From NCBI GenBank assembly GCA_013388745.1, contig JACAER010000016.1, forward strand, positions 267,835 through 331,834: a DNA stretch of 64,000 nucleotides, in the 5' to 3' direction. Of this stretch, positions 8,930-18,503 are shown piece after piece; position 1 is the first letter of the stretch; each line of letters begins with the position of its first letter. The notes under the pieces are model-generated. The model worked only from the letters and a program-made list of their open reading frames with translations, made no database searches and was not told the DNA's origin. A program made the translations under genes and the position numbers. Source of the DNA: Chloroflexota bacterium (GTDB lineage Bacteria; Chloroflexota; Anaerolineae; Aggregatilineales; Phototrophicaceae).

Positions 8930-8952
8930 GAAACCCCCAACGAAGGGGGGTA
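8930..8952 (-). terminator. Hairpin in the rplU leader, terminator or attenuator
   Basis: On the minus strand CCCCC (8946-8950) and GGGGG (8934-8938) form a short stem followed by TTTCTG. It lies 40 bases after the stop of the YD-repeat gene, so it could end that transcript. It also lies a few bases after the expected start site of the rplU promoter, so it is part of that leader. Confidence 0.5.
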
Positions 8953-8965
8953 TCTACGGGTAGGT

Positions 8966-8994
8966 ATTATAGTGGTCAGGCGAACGGGCGTCAA
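8966..8994 (-). promoter_or_regulatory. Sigma-70-type promoter of the rplU operon
   Basis: On the minus strand TTGACG (8989-8994) and TATAAT (8966-8971) are separated by exactly 17 bases. The -35 box overlaps the stop codon of the upstream YD-repeat gene. Confidence 0.8.
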
Positions 8995-11900
8995 TTGCCG
9001 ATTTGCGGCCAGGTGGGTTCAAACAGGGCGCGATCGGCAGAGAGCGGCGGGCGATAAAGCGCAGCGAGTTCAATAAGCGCGGGCGGCATCAACTGCGGCA
9101 CAGGAATCGGCGGGTCGATATGTAGGGGCTGCGGTACAGCAACCTGTGGCAATGGATTGGTCAAGGCGGCGATTTCCGACTGGAGAGCGGTCATGATCTG
9201 CACTTCAGGTAGCAGGTCGTTCAGCGCGAGTTCGGGGGGCAGCGTATTTTGCGCGGGATTCTGCGGTGTTGGCAGGGTGAATGTGAATGCATTCCTTTGA
9301 ATAGGCGCAGCCAAAGGCTGGTTTATCCAGGCAGAGGCCTGCTGCAAAACGCGCAGCGGATCGGGCGGCGCGAGCGGGTCAGTTTCGGGCGTGGGCACCC
9401 AACCCATATCAGGCGTGTAATGCGCGAACTGCGCGCTGGGGATTGATAAACCGCTAGAGACCGTTGGCAGCGGGGCGAGCAGGGCAGATACATAAGGCGA
9501 GGCGACGGGCGAGGTAATCCCCAGGGTATCGATAATTTGCCAGATGCGGAAGTTTTCAGCGGCGTGCAGTTGAGCGGTGGTTGGCGAGTTCTCGCCGTAA
9601 GTGAGCAGCGGCGCAGCCTCAACCTGTGGGCGTATGGTATCCAGGATGAGAGACGCGAAGGTGCCGACAAAGTGTTCGGCATAGGGGGGGTGAACGGACA
9701 GAGCCGGGACATGCGTGAAGGGCGCCCCACTGCCATACAGATGTATGGTCGGGTTGTGGCGTGCGGGATTGGGTACGGTCAGGCGAGCAAGGCGCGGGTC
9801 GTAAGCTCCGTTTGCGGTGATGTAAAGTTGGCTGGACGACTCATAAATGCCGAACGGTAGAATCTGCTGTGGTAAGGAGGCATTCTCGGTCACAGCCTCT
9901 TGGGCGTAAGGATTGATGATCTGACCGAAAGCGTTCAAGTCCAGCGTGTTGGGCACAAAGCCTGTATCCATACTGAAAGCACTGCGGGCAAAAGCGCTGG
10001 CGTCCTGGAGCGCCCATACTGCGCCGCCGTCTGCTGTGAGCGTGAGCAGCGGCTGATCGGCGAAAGGCGCGAAATAACGTTCGATTTCTCCGCTGGCGAC
10101 GTTTTCGCGGGCGATGACGGTTTCGCCATCATAATGCAGGCGGTAGCCAGTTGTCGCGTCCTGCCAAATGACCAGGCGGCCAAGCGCATCGTAGGTGAAC
10201 TGCATGGAAATGGGTAGCCCGTCTTCGCGCGTGCCTGTGATGCTGATCAGGCGGCTATCTGCGTCGTAGGTAAAATCGAGTGTATTCTGGGTAGCTGTAT
10301 AGGCGATTTGCTGCAAAGCGCCGTCGGCACGATAGACATAGGCGACATCAAAGGGCGGCAGTTCGTTGCCGCGCTGCTGCAAGCGAGGAACGAGGAGCAG
10401 CGCCATGAACAGGGGCGAGACCCACAGCCAGCGCCGCCAGTGTTTGCACCGGGCATAAGCGACCACCGCCAGCACGCCGACGAAGGGCATCCAGGCCGTG
10501 CTCGTCTCTTGATTCGGGTTGTAATTGCGCACCTCACCGATGAGTTGGTTATTTTCGTTGTAAATGTATAAAGTGCGTGTGCTGTCACGCGCGTCTTCGA
10601 CGATATTGCCTGCGGCGTCGTAGCGTAAATTGAGGGTGTAACGTGCGTTGTTCTGGTCATTGAGCCAGCGTTCGTCAATGAGCTGCTGCGCAGCGTTAAA
10701 ACTGAACAGCATCGTCCAATTGTCGCGGCGGCTGATGCGCGTCAGGCTGCCGGCGGCATCATAGCTATAGTTAAATTGGTCGAGAGGCTGATCGCCTGCG
10801 AAGAGATGCGTGACGACTTCGGCGCGGCCATTGGCTTCGTAGGTGGTGGTGGTGGCGGGGCCGCGGCTGCGCATGATCCCTGTACGCCAGCCGTTCAGGT
10901 TGTAGACCAGATCAATGGACTCGCCGCCGTACTCGATACGCACGGGCCGATAGAGATCGTCGTAGGTGTAAAGCACTGCGCCAAGCGCGCCGGCATCGCG
11001 GCTCAGGACATTGTCGGCGGGGTCATAGGTGTAGCGGATGCTGGTCGAGCCAGTGGTCACGGCGGTCAAACGCCCTAACGGATCGTAACTAAAGGCTATC
11101 GTGCCCGCCGGCGATGTGATGCTGATGAGTCGATCAGCGCTGTCATAAGCGCGCGTCAGGCGGCTGTCGTCGGGATAAATGATTTCAACGAGGCGGCCCT
11201 GTTCGTCATAGCGATACTGTGTTGTTTCGTCCAGGGGTGTTGTGCGGTTGATGAGGTTTCCGAGCGCATCATAAGTGAAGCGGGTGCTGGAAGCATCTTG
11301 CGCGTCGGCGTTATCGACAATCGCCAGAAGATTGCCAGCGGGATCGAACTGATAGCTGGTGCGCGCAGCGGTCGTATCTGCGCCGACAACGGGACTGTAA
11401 ACGCTGTCAAACTGGCCGCGCTGATCGTAGGTGATGGTTGAGGCGGCGCTGTTGGGATAGATGATGCGGGTGAGCCGACCGAAGGCGTCGTATTCATAAC
11501 GGGTGACGTTGCCGAGCGGGTCGCTGACCTGCGCCAATTGGTTCACGCTGTTATAGGTATAGGCCCACACGCCGCCCGCCGCATCGACATAACGCACGCG
11601 CTGATTGAGGGCATCGTAACCCATACTGATGCGCTGGCCTTCAGGCAGCACCACCCCTGTTAAATTGCCCATCAAGTCATAAATGTACTCGTAGGCGATT
11701 TCCTGACCGTCGAGCGTGCGAATCACGCGCGTCAGGTTGCCAAACAGATCATAACGATAGGTGGTCTGTGTGCCGTTGGGGTCTGTCAGAAGAATGAGAT
11801 TGCCGATTTCGTCATAAGCGTAGGTATATACCCTTTCGGCGTTTGTGCCGACGGCCTGACGAATTTCGGTCAGGCGGTTATTGGCGTCATAGGCATAGGC

Positions 11901-14900
11901 CGTCACGACACCATCGGACGCGGTGTGGCCGATGACATTGCCATTGGCGTCATAAGCAAAGCGTTCGCTGGTTTCGGATTGTGTGCCTGCGGCGTGCGTG
12001 ATCTGTGTGATGCGATTCAGGCTGTCATAAACGTAAAGCGTCACGATGCCCTGGGGATTCTGCGCGCTGGTCACCCGTCCGGCGCTGTCGTAACCCAGCG
12101 TCCAGATTCCCCCTGAAGGGTCGGTATAAGATGTTAACTGTCCCTGCGTGTAACCGAAGACGTACATGGTCTCGCGGTTGTTAGAAAAAGGCGGCGCAGC
12201 GTTGTTCGCCAGCAGACGATCTGTGCCCGCGCCCATATAGAGCAGGCGTCCGGCACGATCATACTCGAATTGGAGATTCAGCCCGCCGCTGGTAGTGTCG
12301 CGAATCGTGGCGACGCGGCCCGAAATGCTGTCAGTGTTGTACTCGTAGCTGTGACCGCTGGCATCGATGAAGCGACCTGGCCTGCCGTTGCGCCAGATGT
12401 ACTGCTGTGTGTTGCCGAGCGGATTGGTAATGCTAGAGAGCTGGCCAATACTGTTATAGTCGTAGAGGTAGGTGTGACCGAGCGCATCGGTGACGCTGTT
12501 CAGGCGCCCAATTTCGTCGTAGTCGTAGAGAAATTGGCGGCCAGCGGGCTGCGTCATGGCGACCAGGTTGTCGGCCAGATCGTAGGCGTATTCCGTGGTG
12601 AGTCCTAAGGGGGCGGTCATACGAACCAGCCGTCCAAAAGTATCGTATTCATAGCGCGTTTCGATGCCGAGCGCGTCAACCTGGGCAGTCAGACGATCTA
12701 GCGCGTCATACGTGGCACGGCGTGTGCTGCCGCGTGGGTCTGTGACTTCCAGCAAATTGCCGCGCAAATCATAACGATAGCTGGTCGTTTGTCCGCCGGG
12801 ATTGATGCGGCTGATGCGGCGGTTGAGGCCGTCGTAGGTGTAGCTCGTTTGCTGGCCAAGCGCGTCGGTGCGTGTCACAAGATTGTGGCGGCCATCGTAT
12901 TGGTAAGTCGTTTGCCCGCCATTCGGGAGCAGCACGGCGGTGATGTTGCCAAAGACATCGTGCGTGTAGCTTGTGGTGAGGCCGGCGGCATCGGTGACAG
13001 CGCTGAGATTGCCCGCCGGGTCGTAGCTGTACTGTGTGCGCAAGTCTTCGATGGTAGTGGCTGTGATCTGGCCGATCAGGTTGTACTCGGCTGAGAGGGT
13101 GCGTCCGGTAAACTCGTAGCTGATGTCGGCGCGGTTGCCTTCCAGACTGTAGCGAATGTCGTAGACCTGCTGCTGGTCGTTATCGATGAAGGCTACGCGG
13201 CGCAGTCGCCCCAGAGAGTCATAGCGATAGACGCTGGCGCGTCCCGAAGGATCAACCACGCGGCGAAAGGTGAAATCGCTGGCTTCCAGCTCAAAAGAAA
13301 ATTCCCAGACTGCGCCTGTGGGTGTGGTCACACGGGTCAGGTTATCGAGCGCGTCATAAGCGTAAGTCGTGGCGCGGCCACCGGGATCGACGGCACTCAA
13401 CAAGTTGCCGGCTTCGTCATAGGTGTAAGTTGTGACACGCCCAAGCGCATCGGTGGTCGTGACAAGTTGATCCGAGTCATTATAGGTGTACACATCGACA
13501 CTGCCGCGATCTTCGATACGCACAACATTGCCGCGCGCGTCATACTCATAGCTGATCGACAGCCCTTCGGGACCGTGGATGGCGCGCAGCCCATCGTGTG
13601 TGCTGCTCCAATCGAGCGTGTAAATCTGCCCATCGCCATCGACAATGGCGCGCAAGCGCCCCAAAATATCATGCGTAAAGCCCATCTGCCAGTCGCCAAT
13701 CTGGACGCCGGCGATGTAGCCGAAGGAATCGTAGCGATATGCGGTGGTGAGTTCTATGCCATCGGGTCCGGGCGCAATCATGCTTACGACACGCCCCCAA
13801 TCGTCGTAAACGAAACGGCGGATATGCTCCTGTACAGGCTGACGCGAAATCAGTTGGCGATGTTCGATGAGACGCGCAGCGGGGGTGTCGTCATAAACGA
13901 AGGTTTCGCGTCCGCCGTTGGGATAATCGATTTGCTCAAGCAGCAGGCGCGCGCCGCGTGTCGCATAGACGTAATCGTAACTGCCTTGCCCGGTGTAGAT
14001 CGGGTCGCGCAGCGAAGTCAATAACCCCTGAGCATTGTGTGTGAAGCGGAAAACAGTGAGTTCTGGGCGCTGAAGTTCGGCGAGCAACTGGCTATCGCGG
14101 TCATAACGATAGAGATAGGTGAATTCCGGGCGCGGCGCGGTGTAGCCGGTAAACAAAAAATTTTCGTCGTAGCTCCAGGTATCGCTGCGTTCTGCCCCGC
14201 TCACTATAAAGGCGCGGCGGGTAAGATTTGGCTCGTAGGTGTAGCGGAACAGGCGCGGCTGTTGGCCGTCGAAATTTTCAGTATAGGTGACAACGCGGCG
14301 ATTGTTGTAAGCGAGTATCCCCGTTGGGTGATAGGGACTGCGGGCATCGTTGAAGGCGCTCAAAACGTTGTTTTCATAGCTGTATGCGGCTGTTTGGGCC
14401 GGATCAGGATAACGCACGGCAACGAGCAGGTCGCCCTCGTAGATATAGACGATTTCGCGCGAAACCGTATCGCGCGCGCGCGCAACATGACCTGAGTCAT
14501 CGGTGTAAAGCTCCAGACGGCGGCCATAAGGTTCAACAATGAAAACGCCGCCGGTCAGGCCATCGCGCAGATAATCACGCGGAATCGGCGCGAAACTGAG
14601 CGCCAGGCTATTAGAATCCTGAATACGTTCCAGGCGTCCAGCGCGATCGAAACTGTAGGTCAGGCCGTCGGTAGTCGCAGCGCGCCAATGCCCGGTAAGT
14701 CCGCCGAAACGTTCGAGCGTCCAGGAAGGCAGCGTTGTTGATTGGAAGGCGTTCGTCCCCTGAACAGCGTTAAAATGATGCCGTGTGCCCTGCGGTAGGA
14801 TCAATGTCACCTGACCGTGCGGCGCCTGGGCAATATCAAGCTCAAACTGGTAACTGTGCCGCCATCCGTGTCCCATTTGCCCCAAATGGTAAGCGGGGGA

Positions 14901-16595
14901 AGCGGATGCTAGCATATAGTTGGGCGTGAGCACGTCGGCCTGAGTGTTGTAAAAGCGCTCCAGCCGCAGTTCAAGTGTGTGGCTGGGGATGTAAAAATCC
15001 TGTACCGCATAGAAAAAATTCCCATTGAAGGGGTTAACGGGCAGATTATCCCGCAGCGGATTGAGCGCGCCGGGATAAACGCTGTCTACGCCCAGATTGT
15101 TAAACCCGCGCGGAACAAAACCCTGCTCGTGCGGGAGCGCGGTGGGGATGTTCAGTGGGGTAAGGGGCGTCTGGATGTCGGTGGAATCGGGCAGCACAAG
15201 GCGAAAGCTGCCGTCTGCGCGCTGGAAACGCACCGCGCCGGCTTCGACGAGCGTGTTGGTGACGGCGCGCTGATTGATGTTGAAGGCAAAGTTCTCGTTG
15301 ATAACGCGGTTATCGAGCGTTTGTATTTGCAGACTATTTTCGGTGAGCGCAACCTGCCCCATCGGCAGTGCATTGGCGCTTTCACCAAGCGCCGCGCCCG
15401 ACCAATCGATATTGAAAGTTGAGGTGAGCGCCAACGCGGAATCCACAAGATCGTAAAGCGCGATGTCGGCAAAGGCCGGATTTACATTGTTCTGGAACAC
15501 ATCCAGGCGTATCAGGTCGGTCACTAAACGCGCATCCTGATCATAATAGAGCGTGAGACGATTGTCGCGATAAGCAATGGCTTGCCAGCCGGCGAGATCG
15601 GTGTTGATGAATGCCCCGTTATCGAGCCGGATTTCGAAAACGGGTTCTTCGCTGGCAGGCTGGCGGGCGCGGCGACGCAGATCGAAGTTTGTGCCGTTGA
15701 GGATGAGACGCTGGCCGTTGGTGAAACGCACGATTACCCAACTTTGCAGCGCTTGAATGCTGGCGATGTTGTAGAAGTCGGTCACGATGGTTTGACCACC
15801 AATAGCGATGGTGATGACCCCATCCGGCTCATGAACCAGCGTCATTTGTGATTGATCGGTGAAGAAGGTGGCATTGGTTTGGCTGATGAAGCCCATGCCA
15901 TCGTCGCGGAAACTCAGCGCCGTCACCGCCTGCGAGAGCGGACGCACGTTGCCGATTGTGATGGCGCGACCGCCGGACACATCAGTGATCGTAAATACAC
16001 TGCGCAGGTCGCCGCTGTCAGGCTGGCGCACAGGATCAGTGCCATTGTAGAGCGTCAGGTTTAGCGGATTGCTACCGGCGGCGATAAAACTGGTGGCAAG
16101 CAGATCGGGCAGCGTGTCGGCGGTGACAAAAGCCGGGAATTCTGAGGAAAAATCGGCGCGCCGCATGGCTAAACGCTCAAAGCTGAGGCCGTACTCGTTA
16201 GGATTGTCGATGCTGTCAAAAAGTGGCGCGCGGGCAGCGATTTCGACACGGTACAGCCCCGTGGCGGGGAGGCCGGCGCGCAAAACAAGGCTGTCGCTGT
16301 CCACAAAGGCGAAATTTTGATTTTCTGCCAGCAGCGTGCCGTTGGCGTCCAGCAGGCGCAAACGGGGGCTAAACTGGCCGGCCAAACGCTGTGCGCTGAG
16401 ACGGATGATTTCGCCCGCCGCGCCGTCGAATGACCAGGTTTGTGTGGGTTGATTGCTGCTGAGGATACCGCTCACAGTTTCACCAGCAGTCAGGCTGGGC
16501 AGGCTGTTGTTTTGCGCCTGCACGCCGCTGTTGGGCAAAGCAAAGAGCAGACACAGCAGCGCAAACAGGCGGGCAATGGTAATGCGGTTACGCAT
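8991..16595 (-). CDS. Giant secreted YD-repeat (RHS-like) protein
   Basis: A 2534-residue protein from the ATG at 16595, which has AAGAGGG seven bases upstream. An earlier in-frame ATG at 16616 lies inside the upstream gene and is less likely. A signal peptide (MRNRITIARLFALLCLLFAL, cut near VQAQ) is followed by a beta-rich N-terminal region of about 500 residues with DUF6531-like wording (NPFNGNFFYAVQDFYIPSHT). Then come dozens of YD repeats (YDxxGRLxxxTDxxG) from about residue 800 to 2240. Two hydrophobic segments at about 2036-2072 interrupt the repeats. An RHS-core-like closing motif (ANGAYDPRLARLTVPNP) lies near 2255-2275. The last 240 residues are Pro/Ala-rich with no toxin domain that I recognise. 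The start overlaps the stop of the VWA/FHA gene by 8 bases, so the two are coupled. Confidence 0.9.
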   Translation of the reverse strand: MRNRITIARLFALLCLLFALPNSGVQAQNNSLPSLTAGETVSGILSSNQPTQTWSFDGAAGEIIRLSAQRLAGQFSPRLRLLDANGTLLAENQNFAFVDSDSLVLRAGLPATGLYRVEIAARAPLFDSIDNPNEYGLSFERLAMRRADFSSEFPAFVTADTLPDLLATSFIAAGSNPLNLTLYNGTDPVRQPDSGDLRSVFTITDVSGGRAITIGNVRPLSQAVTALSFRDDGMGFISQTNATFFTDQSQMTLVHEPDGVITIAIGGQTIVTDFYNIASIQALQSWVIVRFTNGQRLILNGTNFDLRRRARQPASEEPVFEIRLDNGAFINTDLAGWQAIAYRDNRLTLYYDQDARLVTDLIRLDVFQNNVNPAFADIALYDLVDSALALTSTFNIDWSGAALGESANALPMGQVALTENSLQIQTLDNRVINENFAFNINQRAVTNTLVEAGAVRFQRADGSFRLVLPDSTDIQTPLTPLNIPTALPHEQGFVPRGFNNLGVDSVYPGALNPLRDNLPVNPFNGNFFYAVQDFYIPSHTLELRLERFYNTQADVLTPNYMLASASPAYHLGQMGHGWRHSYQFELDIAQAPHGQVTLILPQGTRHHFNAVQGTNAFQSTTLPSWTLERFGGLTGHWRAATTDGLTYSFDRAGRLERIQDSNSLALSFAPIPRDYLRDGLTGGVFIVEPYGRRLELYTDDSGHVARARDTVSREIVYIYEGDLLVAVRYPDPAQTAAYSYENNVLSAFNDARSPYHPTGILAYNNRRVVTYTENFDGQQPRLFRYTYEPNLTRRAFIVSGAERSDTWSYDENFLFTGYTAPRPEFTYLYRYDRDSQLLAELQRPELTVFRFTHNAQGLLTSLRDPIYTGQGSYDYVYATRGARLLLEQIDYPNGGRETFVYDDTPAARLIEHRQLISRQPVQEHIRRFVYDDWGRVVSMIAPGPDGIELTTAYRYDSFGYIAGVQIGDWQMGFTHDILGRLRAIVDGDGQIYTLDWSSTHDGLRAIHGPEGLSISYEYDARGNVVRIEDRGSVDVYTYNDSDQLVTTTDALGRVTTYTYDEAGNLLSAVDPGGRATTYAYDALDNLTRVTTPTGAVWEFSFELEASDFTFRRVVDPSGRASVYRYDSLGRLRRVAFIDNDQQQVYDIRYSLEGNRADISYEFTGRTLSAEYNLIGQITATTIEDLRTQYSYDPAGNLSAVTDAAGLTTSYTHDVFGNITAVLLPNGGQTTYQYDGRHNLVTRTDALGQQTSYTYDGLNRRISRINPGGQTTSYRYDLRGNLLEVTDPRGSTRRATYDALDRLTAQVDALGIETRYEYDTFGRLVRMTAPLGLTTEYAYDLADNLVAMTQPAGRQFLYDYDEIGRLNSVTDALGHTYLYDYNSIGQLSSITNPLGNTQQYIWRNGRPGRFIDASGHSYEYNTDSISGRVATIRDTTSGGLNLQFEYDRAGRLLYMGAGTDRLLANNAAPPFSNNRETMYVFGYTQGQLTSYTDPSGGIWTLGYDSAGRVTSAQNPQGIVTLYVYDSLNRITQITHAAGTQSETSERFAYDANGNVIGHTASDGVVTAYAYDANNRLTEIRQAVGTNAERVYTYAYDEIGNLILLTDPNGTQTTYRYDLFGNLTRVIRTLDGQEIAYEYIYDLMGNLTGVVLPEGQRISMGYDALNQRVRYVDAAGGVWAYTYNSVNQLAQVSDPLGNVTRYEYDAFGRLTRIIYPNSAASTITYDQRGQFDSVYSPVVGADTTAARTSYQFDPAGNLLAIVDNADAQDASSTRFTYDALGNLINRTTPLDETTQYRYDEQGRLVEIIYPDDSRLTRAYDSADRLISITSPAGTIAFSYDPLGRLTAVTTGSTSIRYTYDPADNVLSRDAGALGAVLYTYDDLYRPVRIEYGGESIDLVYNLNGWRTGIMRSRGPATTTTYEANGRAEVVTHLFAGDQPLDQFNYSYDAAGSLTRISRRDNWTMLFSFNAAQQLIDERWLNDQNNARYTLNLRYDAAGNIVEDARDSTRTLYIYNENNQLIGEVRNYNPNQETSTAWMPFVGVLAVVAYARCKHWRRWLWVSPLFMALLLVPRLQQRGNELPPFDVAYVYRADGALQQIAYTATQNTLDFTYDADSRLISITGTREDGLPISMQFTYDALGRLVIWQDATTGYRLHYDGETVIARENVASGEIERYFAPFADQPLLTLTADGGAVWALQDASAFARSAFSMDTGFVPNTLDLNAFGQIINPYAQEAVTENASLPQQILPFGIYESSSQLYITANGAYDPRLARLTVPNPARHNPTIHLYGSGAPFTHVPALSVHPPYAEHFVGTFASLILDTIRPQVEAAPLLTYGENSPTTAQLHAAENFRIWQIIDTLGITSPVASPYVSALLAPLPTVSSGLSIPSAQFAHYTPDMGWVPTPETDPLAPPDPLRVLQQASAWINQPLAAPIQRNAFTFTLPTPQNPAQNTLPPELALNDLLPEVQIMTALQSEIAALTNPLPQVAVPQPLHIDPPIPVPQLMPPALIELAALYRPPLSADRALFEPTWPQIGN
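9740..14420 (-). repeat. YD-repeat coding region
   Basis: Imperfect repeats of about 60-66 bases encode the YDxxGxL...TDPxG units of the RHS-like protein. Their frequent codons for Y, D, G and T give the region a periodic look on both strands and create many spurious open frames on the plus strand. Confidence 0.75.
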
Positions 16596-18411
16596 GGTTG
16601 ACCCTCTTGTAGGCAATGTAGAGCAGACGAGTGGTCGGGGAGAGTTGAATCATGTCAAATGTTCGGAGTAACTGCGGGTCTTCGAGCGCTTCGCCGCGCA
16701 GCAGTACAGGATTGCGTGTACTGAGGCGTTCAATCCACACGGCGTCATTTTCGATATACAGGCGTGCGTGTTGGCGCGATATGAAGACATCACCCTTGAT
16801 GACGATTTGGCATTCTTTGCTGCGCCCGATGATGACGTTGGGGGCGCGCACTTCGAAATACTGCGGTACGGTGCTGTTGAGATGCAGCCAGCCGATGAGA
16901 TCGTTGGCGCCGTTGGCCGCGTCTTCGATCATTTTGCGCAGTTGTTCGTCGTTCATGACGGCGGTGATGAGTGCTTCTTCATCCTCGCTTCGGGCGGCGG
17001 GGGCTGCCGGGCTTTGATACAGGGCTGTGTCCAGATTTTCGTAAAAACTGGTGGTGCGTGATGGCGTGGCGGCGACCGCCGCCGCTTTTCCGCGCGGGCG
17101 CAGCGTCAACATGAACGCTATACCCAGTGCCAGCACAATCAGCGCGCCGCCACCCCAGATGAGCGGGTCAAAAGTTGTCAGGGCACTGACGAAATTGTTC
17201 AGCATAGCCTGTCCCGGCGGCAGCGTGGGCGTTGGCGCCAGCGTTGGTTCAGGGGTTGCGGTTACAACCAGCACGATGGCGGCCTGTGTGGGCACATCAG
17301 TTGGCGTGGGCGTGATGGTTGGCGTAGACGTATTAGTGGGTGTTGTGGTTGAAGTTGGGCTGGTGGTTGCTGTTGCTGTCGGCGTTGACGTGGGCGACGG
17401 GGTAAATATAGCCGTAGCTGTTGCTGTCGGCGTAGCAGTATAGGTTGGCGAGGGCAGCGGCGTTTCGGTCGGCAGGGGCGTTTCAGTTGGCACAGGAGGC
17501 AGGGTTGCCAGCACGGCGGTCGGTGGAATAGGCGTTGGTGTGAAGGTTGCAGTCGGAGTAATTAAATCCTCAGGGCGGATTATTTCTGTCAAATTGATGG
17601 GGAGATCGTGCGTACTGCCGTCGGCCAATTGCAGCGTCAGAGTAACAGGAGAGGATGGACGCGCGCTCCAGCGGCCCTGGAAGGCAAAAACCGGGCGCGC
17701 CCAAAGCGCGGCGATTTCTGCGACCTGATTTTCCAACGTGCGCAGGTTGGCTGTCACAAGCCGTCCCTGATGCTGATCGGCCAGGCGTAACAATGCAGTG
17801 TCGGTGGATTCGCCCAAAACAATGATGTCCAACGGCGCGCTGAACGCCGGCGCGCTCTGAAGATTGCAGTCGGTTTGCGCCGACAACGCGCCCGTAATCA
17901 TCAGAAAGCGCCAGGCTTGATCGAGCGGACGTTCTGCGTTGTTGACTGCGGCGAGCGCATCCCACAGACAGCTGGTTGCGCCTGCGGTGGTGCCGTAATC
18001 TGCTAGCGCGGCGGTGATGGCTGCCCGATCGTCTGTTGGCGGGAAGATGCTCACTTCGGTGGCGTAAACCACGATACCGACCTGTGACCGGGCGCTGGAC
18101 GCGGCAAAAAAACGAGTGAGCGCTGACTGTACAGCCAGTTGGGTGTTCAGCAGCCCGCCGCTACCATCAAGGATGAGCCAATGAGCTTGATCGAGGGGGG
18201 CGTCATGGACGTTTAGCGACAGCCGTGTGCCATTCGATACGAGTTCAGCCTGTGTGATAGACTGCTCAGTGGGAAGACTGATGTGGACAATAACGGAGTT
18301 GTCTGAAAACAGTGCTGCGTATTCGATACGAATATCGTCAACCTGAGCCTGTACGGCAAGCGCAAGAACAATGACAGCAGCAATCAGCACACAGACAACG
18401 AGCACTTTCAC
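16588..18411 (-). CDS. Membrane protein with extracytoplasmic VWA-like domain, Thr/Pro linker, one TM helix and cytoplasmic FHA domain
   Basis: A 607-residue protein starting at GTG 18411. A signal peptide or anchor (about 1-22) is followed by a von Willebrand A-like domain at about 70-250. Its metal site is degenerate: LDGSGG replaces DxSxS, and MITGA stands where TDG is usual. Residues about 280-400 are a PTPT/TATAT linker. A single transmembrane helix (LIWGGGALIVLALGIAFML) lies near 420-440. A C-terminal FHA domain near 510-600 shows VIIGRSKECQIVI and SRQHARL, the phosphothreonine-binding signature. It may couple an outside stimulus to a phosphorylated partner such as the kinase encoded next door at 18504. 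It overlaps the YD-repeat gene by 8 bases. Confidence 0.85.
   Translation of the reverse strand: MKVLVVCVLIAAVIVLALAVQAQVDDIRIEYAALFSDNSVIVHISLPTEQSITQAELVSNGTRLSLNVHDAPLDQAHWLILDGSGGLLNTQLAVQSALTRFFAASSARSQVGIVVYATEVSIFPPTDDRAAITAALADYGTTAGATSCLWDALAAVNNAERPLDQAWRFLMITGALSAQTDCNLQSAPAFSAPLDIIVLGESTDTALLRLADQHQGRLVTANLRTLENQVAEIAALWARPVFAFQGRWSARPSSPVTLTLQLADGSTHDLPINLTEIIRPEDLITPTATFTPTPIPPTAVLATLPPVPTETPLPTETPLPSPTYTATPTATATAIFTPSPTSTPTATATTSPTSTTTPTNTSTPTITPTPTDVPTQAAIVLVVTATPEPTLAPTPTLPPGQAMLNNFVSALTTFDPLIWGGGALIVLALGIAFMLTLRPRGKAAAVAATPSRTTSFYENLDTALYQSPAAPAARSEDEEALITAVMNDEQLRKMIEDAANGANDLIGWLHLNSTVPQYFEVRAPNVIIGRSKECQIVIKGDVFISRQHARLYIENDAVWIERLSTRNPVLLRGEALEDPQLLRTFDMIQLSPTTRLLYIAYKRVNHA
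17218..17560 (-). repeat. Low-complexity Thr/Pro-coding repeat
   Basis: Short degenerate units encode TPTATAT and TNTSTPT in the linker of the VWA/FHA protein, just outside its membrane helix. Confidence 0.7.
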
Positions 18412-18503
18412 AATGGCGTTCCTGACTCTGAATAATCACTTTCTACTATAGCCTAAACTGCTGCGCCGCGCGTGAAAAAGGGCCAGTGCGCCAGTGCATT
18501 CGA

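Noticed and set aside
8991..9740. Tail of the YD-repeat protein checked for a toxin domain
   Set aside because: It is Pro/Ala-rich with no nuclease, deaminase or ADP-ribosyltransferase motif visible, and no immunity-like gene follows.
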